A model generated the notes under the pieces. That model did no database searches. It had not been told where the DNA came from and saw nothing but the letters and a program-made list of their open reading frames with translations. DNA of 48,273 nt from NCBI GenBank assembly GCA_000999395.1, contig LCOM01000001.1, positions 1 through 48,273 on the forward strand, written 5' to 3'. The stretch is from Parcubacteria group bacterium GW2011_GWA2_47_7. GTDB taxonomy: Bacteria > Patescibacteriota > Minisyncoccia > Phycocordibacterales > UBA6899. How positions within the stretch are numbered: position 1 is the first letter of the stretch; each line of letters opens with the position of its first letter. The position numbers and the translations under genes were made by a program. Positions 44,635 through 48,273 of this stretch are shown one piece after another.

Positions 44635-45183
44635 TTACCTTACCACCATAACAAAACGACCCTTCTCATTATCATAGCTAACGTGAATTTGCGTCACCTG
44701 CTGCTCTGTCGCCCTAAGTATGAATTTCAAAAAACTTTTTATATTTACTAAATAAAGGTATTGGGTGTGTGCTCGGTCTGAACAAACAAAAACATTTGTT
44801 AATTTTCTTCGGGTATTTGCGGTCGCTTGAAATACAAATGAATGCATAAATTGATTCAGAATGTCCCTTAGGCGCATTTTTACTCTGGTGGGTTTATCTA
44901 AGGAATATAATTTTTCAAAATCAAAAAACGCCCCCCTTCTTTTGGCGTTCCTTGGGAACCGAGTAATCCCTATTTCCATGTCCAAAACCGAATCAGGAAG
45001 CTTTTTGGTTTCAATTAGCTTCCTTGTCGAGAAGGATATCATGAATAGTTTGATTTCTACTTTCGAAAAAACTTCATCAAGCCTAGTATCAGTAAGGGGT
45101 GACAAGCTGGTGTCCAGCAGTTTTCTGATAGAGGTTATCTCCTTTCTTATATCACGCTTAAAATAGTGGGATTCAAATGCCAT
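44635..45183 (-). CDS. Hypothetical protein, 182 residues
   Basis: A soluble mixed alpha/beta protein convergent with the HEPN/Toprim gene (4-base gap). A helix with LRDILNQFMHSFVF and a C-terminal region of beta strands (YLYLVNIKSFLKFILRA; QIHVSYDNEKGRFVMVV) are visible. I recall no named family. It is the last well-supported gene of the island. Confidence 0.65.
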   Translation of the reverse strand: MAFESHYFKRDIRKEITSIRKLLDTSLSPLTDTRLDEVFSKVEIKLFMISFSTRKLIETKKLPDSVLDMEIGITRFPRNAKRRGAFFDFEKLYSLDKPTRVKMRLRDILNQFMHSFVFQATANTRRKLTNVFVCSDRAHTQYLYLVNIKSFLKFILRATEQQVTQIHVSYDNEKGRFVMVVR

Positions 45184-45223
45184 CGAATAAGTATAGCAAG
45201 ATTCTCAAGGGGTACGTGCAAGC

Positions 45224-45457
45224 CTATTTCCAATTAATGGTTTTTTCGGCGATTGCCTTTGTGAGTCTAAAGCGCAGCTTGCCTGAGTGTTTTGCGGCCT
45301 TGTTGCCACCAATTAGACTAAAAAGAAATTTGAGCAAGAAGTTAACCACGCTCCCAAAGAGTTGATTGAAAAGAGGCGAACGTCCGTTTTTGTGGTACTC
45401 AGATTCATTTCGGCTAGGCATGCAAATGAAAACCGAGTCTTGGTTAAAAGGTAGCAA
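45224..45457 (-). CDS. Possible small membrane protein
   Basis: 77 codons, ATG 45457. A hydrophobic stretch (FNQLFGSVVNFLLKFLFSLIGG) is followed by a basic tail. The opposite strand is also open over part of it (45177-45365), so coding is not certain. It falls inside the predicted right end of the island. The interval 45184-45506 holds nothing else I can support. Confidence 0.3.
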   Translation of the reverse strand: MLPFNQDSVFICMPSRNESEYHKNGRSPLFNQLFGSVVNFLLKFLFSLIGGNKAAKHSGKLRFRLTKAIAEKTINWK

Positions 45458-45506
45458 AGCTCTTGTTCTGGGCTAATAAAGCATTTCGGACATCGTCCCA
45501 CCCTCT

Positions 45507-45900
45507 GCACAGTAACAAAACCGTGCACCTCGCAAGAGGTGCCGTTTTTGTCTGTGCGTGGGGAGAAAAGCCCCTGCGGGCTTTTCGACAAGATTCGAAA
45601 GGGATTTCGTTATTGAGTCTGCGAAATCGAAATCCACCCGCGGCGGTAGCCGAGAATCCTGCCCACTATTTCTAAATATTTCGGAAAGGGATACTGCTTC
45701 TGTAAGGAGAGAAATTCCTGCCCTCAGAATTCGAAGAAGTTGAGTATATTTCGTCGGCGAAATACGAAACCTGTACCGTCCATGTAATGGAAGAAACTCC
45801 TGCCTTTTCGATATGTATGCAGGAAGAAGCAAGCTGCCTAAAATTCGGAGATATTTTTGTGTAAAAAAACCGCCATTCAAAAGTTGGGGCGGCTTGTCTA
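45507..45900 (+). repeat. Displaced tRNA-Tyr tail array (island right junction)
   Basis: On the plus strand: GCACA (45507-45511); terminator hairpin with stem 45525-45531/45536-45542; inverse acceptor of tRNA-Tyr (about 45553-45563); perfect 9-bp hairpin with loop CTGC (45565-45586); inverse T arm (45587-45599, containing ATTCGAA); second hairpin (45602-45609 with 45628-45635); GTAG (45646-45649); and a direct T-arm copy GAGAATCCTGCCC (45652-45664). Two weaker repeats with TCCTGCC follow at about 45706-45789 and 45789-45860. The T-stem letters (CCTGC) and the CGCACA end are those of tRNA-Tyr, not tRNA-Ala, so this is the original 3' flank of the Tyr gene. Confidence 0.72.
45863..45894 (-). 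terminator. Terminator of the 58-residue gene
   Basis: CCGCC and GGCGG pair around a 12-base loop and are followed on the minus strand by seven T. A shorter GCTCAAA/TTTGAGC hairpin lies just before it (45902-45918). Confidence 0.7.
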
Positions 45901-45921
45901 TGCTCAAAAAATTTGAGCGAC

Positions 45922-46098
45922 TTAACGTGGAGCGCGTTGCATCCTCCGTTTTTCATCAGCTACGGCTTCTTCTACTTCCTTAATGGCCTTGCGCATTTTT
46001 TCCAACCTCTTGAGCTCAAACTCACTAAGTGGCTCTATTTTTGATTCAAGCAACGAGATGGCCCTGAGGTATGCAAACGTGGTGGTAACATCGATCAT
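45922..46098 (-). CDS. Small coiled-coil-like protein, 58 residues
   Basis: A charged helical protein (SLLESKIEPLSEFELKRLEK...). ATG 46098 has an ideal AGGAGG site 5 bases upstream. A TTGACA-N17-TATCGT promoter and an AAACAG-A-CTGTTT dyad lie upstream, and a double hairpin terminator downstream. It is therefore a complete, independently controlled gene although too short for routine calling. No family recognised. Confidence 0.7.
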   Translation of the reverse strand: MIDVTTTFAYLRAISLLESKIEPLSEFELKRLEKMRKAIKEVEEAVADEKRRMQRAPR

Positions 46099-46112
46099 AT
46101 CAGCCTCCTGTA

Positions 46113-46156
46113 AAACAGACTGTTTAAACGATACATCACTCCAAGGATTTTGTCAA
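46113..46156 (-). promoter_or_regulatory. Promoter and operator-like dyad of the 58-residue gene
   Basis: TTGACA (46151-46156), 17-base spacer, TATCGT (46128-46133), then the dyad AAACAG-A-CTGTTT (46113-46125) just downstream of the predicted start of transcription, where a repressor would block the polymerase. Confidence 0.6.
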
Positions 46157-46203
46157 TAACACCCCATCGCTGTCGGATCAAATTTTCTTTATGTTTATTA
46201 TTA

Positions 46204-46231
46204 TTGACATGGAATTGTCTTGGTGTAGCAT
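46204..46231 (+). promoter_or_regulatory. Promoter of the 38-residue membrane peptide
   Basis: TTGACA (46204-46209), 16-base spacer, TAGCAT (46226-46231), about 28 bases before the ATG. Together with 46128-46156 it makes the region a divergent promoter pair. Confidence 0.55.
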
Positions 46232-46258
46232 ATTGAAAGACATATAAAGGAGTTCGTG

Positions 46259-46375
46259 ATGTTCAAAAATCGTAAAGGTTTGATGAAGCTTACTGGGGGC
46301 ATAATCGCCATATTTGTCGCTTCTTATATCTTGGGATACATGCTCACAATGAGCTTAGTACACATGCGCTTCTAA
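46259..46375 (+). CDS. Single-TM membrane peptide, 38 residues
   Basis: MFKNRKGLMKLTGG is a basic N-terminus, then one hydrophobic helix (IIAIFVASYILGYML) and a short tail. An AAAGGAG site lies 6 bases before the ATG, a TTGACA promoter upstream and a clean terminator downstream (46393-46416), so expression is well supported despite the size. Function unknown. Confidence 0.65.
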   Translation: MFKNRKGLMKLTGGIIAIFVASYILGYMLTMSLVHMRF

Positions 46376-46392
46376 ATCAGCACTTTGAAGAT

Positions 46393-46416
46393 TCCGCCAT
46401 TAAGGCGGATTTTATT
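46393..46416 (+). terminator. Terminator after the 38-residue gene
   Basis: TCCGCC/GGCGGA stem, five-base loop, TTTTATTTT tail. Confidence 0.82.
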
Positions 46417-46481
46417 TTACAAAATATTACAAAGTTGAACCCACGGAATAAATCCGTAAAACTCTGTCTTAAATTTATATT

Positions 46482-47939
46482 TTACTTTGGTCGCATCAGA
46501 GGGAAGAGCTGTGCTTCGCGGATCGGTTTGTTCGCGAGGAATGAAAAGACTCGTTCAGATAAACCAAAACCACAAGTGGGCGGCATGCCATGCTCAAGCG
46601 CTTCGACAAATTCATGGTCGAACATCTGCGCTTCATCATCCCCAGCATCACGCATATTTTGTTGTGCCTGAAAGCGCCGCGCTTGGTCGATTGGATCATT
46701 CAGCTCACTGTACCCCTTCCCCAATTCGCTTCCCGCGATAATCGGCTGAAATTGCTCGACGGTCTTTCCATCTTTTGAAAGCTTTGCGAGCGGCGACATT
46801 TCTACGGGCATGTTTATAAGAAAACCGGGGCCCGCAATCTTTTTGCGACAATACTTCCAGAGCGTATCGATGGCGCGAATACGGTTCCATCCTTTTTTGT
46901 CATATTCGACTTTCAAATGCCTCAGCGCTTCTTCGATATCAGAAAGCGTTGCGGACTCGATGTCAGTATCGGTAAATTCCTTGATGGTTGCGCGGTAATC
47001 ATAGTGTTCCCATTTTTTTGCAAGATCTACTTCGAAATTTCCTATCGTAAATTGAAGAGTGCCAAATGTTTCCTGAGCAACCTGTTTGTACATGCGTTCG
47101 ACAAGCTCCATGCCGTCTTCGTAGTTTGCATAGCCCCAGTAGAATTCGAGTTGTGTGTAGTCTTGTGCATGCTCGGGACTGATACCCTCATTACGAAAAA
47201 TTCGCCCTATCTCGAAGACCTTGTTATAGCCCGCGACCATAAGGCGCTTCTGCCAAAGTTCGCCACACGAGATACGGAGGAACACATCTATATCGAGCGC
47301 ATTGTGATGCGTCTTAAAAGGTCGTGCGTCTGCTCCGCCCGTCGTATTCTCGAGAAGCGGGGTCTCTACCTCTAGAAATCCCTCAGCAATCATAAATGAT
47401 CGGATTGAGTTCCAAAATTTTGATTTCTTTACAAAAAGATCACGAAGCTCCGGGTCGAGCATAATGTCGAGATAGCGCTTGCGAAGCTTCACATCCTCAT
47501 CCTCCAGTCCGTGCCACTTCTCGGGAAGCGGAAGGAGAGATTTCGCCCCCATCACCCACATTTTTGCCATGATGCTTTCTTCTCCCCGCTGTGTCGTAAA
47601 GAGTTCCCCTGTCACGGAAATGAAATCACCCACGTCGATGACCGAGCCGAAAAAAGCCATCTCATCATCGCCGATAACGTCCTTCTTAAAAACGACCTGG
47701 AATTTCTCCGTACCGTCATTCAACACAACGAACTGGATCGCACCCTGTCCACGCACAGCCATCACGCGACCAGAAAGCGCGATGTCCTGCTTCGCCTCCG
47801 TAAGCTCAGCAAAATACTCTCGTACATAGTGCAACGAGTGATCTCGAGGAATTTTGTTCGGATAAGGATCGCGACCAGCTGCCTTCAAAAGTGAAAGCTT
47901 CTTCAGTCGTTCTGTTCTGATTTCCTCTATTCCTGCCAT
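46482..47939 (-). CDS. lysS: Lysyl-tRNA synthetase, class II
   Basis: 485 residues. An OB-fold anticodon-binding domain (about 50-150, with SGRVMAVRGQGAIQFVVL) precedes the class II core: motif 1 ETPLLENTTGGADARPF, motif 2 IGRIFRNEGISPEHAQDYTQLE and motif 3 region CGFGLSERVFSFL. ATG 47939 is chosen at the start of the conserved N-terminus, 5 bases after the greA stop. The C-terminal motif 3 is slightly variant (GLSER in place of the common GIDR). Confidence 0.95.
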   Translation of the reverse strand: MAGIEEIRTERLKKLSLLKAAGRDPYPNKIPRDHSLHYVREYFAELTEAKQDIALSGRVMAVRGQGAIQFVVLNDGTEKFQVVFKKDVIGDDEMAFFGSVIDVGDFISVTGELFTTQRGEESIMAKMWVMGAKSLLPLPEKWHGLEDEDVKLRKRYLDIMLDPELRDLFVKKSKFWNSIRSFMIAEGFLEVETPLLENTTGGADARPFKTHHNALDIDVFLRISCGELWQKRLMVAGYNKVFEIGRIFRNEGISPEHAQDYTQLEFYWGYANYEDGMELVERMYKQVAQETFGTLQFTIGNFEVDLAKKWEHYDYRATIKEFTDTDIESATLSDIEEALRHLKVEYDKKGWNRIRAIDTLWKYCRKKIAGPGFLINMPVEMSPLAKLSKDGKTVEQFQPIIAGSELGKGYSELNDPIDQARRFQAQQNMRDAGDDEAQMFDHEFVEALEHGMPPTCGFGLSERVFSFLANKPIREAQLFPLMRPK

Positions 47940-47944
47940 GACGA

Positions 47945-48273
47945 TTATTTGATCTCGAGAATTTGACAATGCTCTTCTCCGCGAGGAGATACGCATTTGA
48001 AATCTTCGCCTTTTCGTTTTCCCATCATTGATTCTCCCAATGGTGATTTATTTGAAATTTTCCCTTGCAAAATATCCGACTCTTCTGAGCCAACGATTGT
48101 ATAGGTCTTGGATTCTTTTCCGCGCATGACGGTAACGATAGAACCTATTCCGACAAAGTCCGTTTTGTGTCTTCCGCCAGTAATGACCGCATTCTTGAGT
48201 ATCTCTTCAACGATTGCGATGCGCTCCTCAACTCCCGCCTGTGCTTCGCGCGCAGAATGATATTCCGCATTCT
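47945..48273 (-). CDS. greA: Transcription elongation factor GreA (3' part)
   Basis: The last 108 residues; the 5' end is outside the window. It begins with NAEYHSAREAQAGVEERIA, the end of the coiled-coil domain that enters the polymerase channel, and continues with the FKBP-like domain (VGSEESD, ISNKSPLGESMMGKRKGE). It rescues backtracked RNA polymerase by stimulating transcript cleavage. It forms an operon with lysS (5-base gap). Confidence 0.95.
   Translation of the reverse strand, partial: NAEYHSAREAQAGVEERIAIVEEILKNAVITGGRHKTDFVGIGSIVTVMRGKESKTYTIVGSEESDILQGKISNKSPLGESMMGKRKGEDFKCVSPRGEEHCQILEIK

Larger units (their letters stand above)
36327..45511. mobile_element. tRNA-Tyr-integrated island with defence cargo
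   Basis: The left end is the tRNA-Tyr 3' end (GCACA, 36322-36326). The right end is placed at GCACA 45507-45511 because the DNA just beyond it is the displaced tail of tRNA-Tyr: an inverse copy of that tRNA's acceptor and T arm (45553-45599) with the same inserted hairpin seen behind the Ala tRNAs. Contents: serine recombinase, minus-strand genes of unknown role (38.2-39.9 kb), and a plus-strand cargo run (40.3-44.6 kb) of zinc-ribbon, nuclease, AbiV-like and HEPN/Toprim proteins. Genes inside use Shine-Dalgarno-poor starts and AT-richer codons. The exact crossover and full att sites are not resolved. Confidence 0.75.

Noticed and set aside
45177..45365. A 62-codon plus-strand ORF near the island's right end.
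   Set aside because: It overlaps a more protein-like minus-strand frame and has no ribosome site or recognisable feature.
45654..45664. An 11-base direct match (GAATCCTGCCC) to the tRNA-Tyr T arm, first read as the island's attR.
   Set aside because: The bases after it (ACTATT) cannot complete the tRNA acceptor, and the match is explained as the direct T-arm copy within the tail element. The junction at GCACA 45507-45511 fits better.
45507..45900. A tmRNA, RNase P RNA or other known structural RNA.
   Set aside because: None of the conserved motifs I know for these RNAs appear. The parts match the tail-element design instead.
1..48273. CRISPR array, rRNA operon, prophage structural genes or insertion-sequence transposase.
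   Set aside because: No regularly spaced repeats, no rRNA core motifs, no capsid or terminase proteins and no transposase motifs were seen; the only mobility gene is the serine recombinase.

Overview
This window looks like a chromosomal segment of a Candidate Phyla Radiation (Patescibacteria) bacterium, most likely a Parcubacteria-type lineage. The reasons are a UvrC without its C-terminal helix-hairpin-helix region, a compact glycolysis and starch gene set (GH15, GH57, GT4, PGI, ROK kinase), many promoters whose -10 box lies only 6-10 bases before the start codon (leaderless messages), and tiny Lys/Glu-rich hypothetical proteins. TGA acts as a normal stop, so the Gly-recoded CPR groups are unlikely. 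The assignment is inference, because no rRNA is present.

Layout: 1-1.5 kb holds a small protein, a two-TM protein and an RmuC remnant abutting a winged-helix ORF. At 1.46-1.7 kb lies tRNA-Ala(CGC) with an unusual inverted tail. A signalling cluster at 1.7-8.9 kb contains a decayed PAS hybrid kinase, a 7TM-type histidine kinase, a methyltransferase fused to a LuxI/FeeM-like acyltransferase, an OmpR regulator and a lone receiver. tRNA-Ala(TGC) with a longer tail array follows at 8.9-9.4 kb. Then come ddl-uvrC, uvrA, and a FIST sensor - kinase - double receiver - glutamate dehydrogenase operon (15-20 kb). uvrB has a duplicated 5' end. Next are tgt, thyA and folA, and then a carbon block at 25-34.6 kb (ROK, pgi, GH15, GH57, GT4, rpiB, gap, then alr). 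An ABC exporter precedes tRNA-Tyr.

A roughly 9.2-kb island (about 36.33-45.51 kb) sits at the 3' end of tRNA-Tyr. It carries a large serine recombinase, three to five unknown minus-strand genes, and a plus-strand run of zinc-ribbon proteins, a two-frame PD-(D/E)XK nuclease, an AbiV-type HEPN protein and a HEPN/Toprim protein, which I read as a phage-defence cargo. Beyond the island are two small genes, lysS and the end of greA.

The most novel signal is non-coding. All three tRNA genes are associated with the same 3' architecture: tRNA end, terminator hairpin, inverted copy of that tRNA's own acceptor strand, a small perfect hairpin with loop CTGC (tRNA strand), inverted copy of its T arm, a second hairpin, then a GTAG...GAGA motif leading into a direct T-arm copy. 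The inserted hairpins show compensatory changes, and the tRNA-derived parts match each tRNA individually. For tRNA-Tyr the tail lies 9.2 kb away, on the far side of the island, which independently marks the island's right end.
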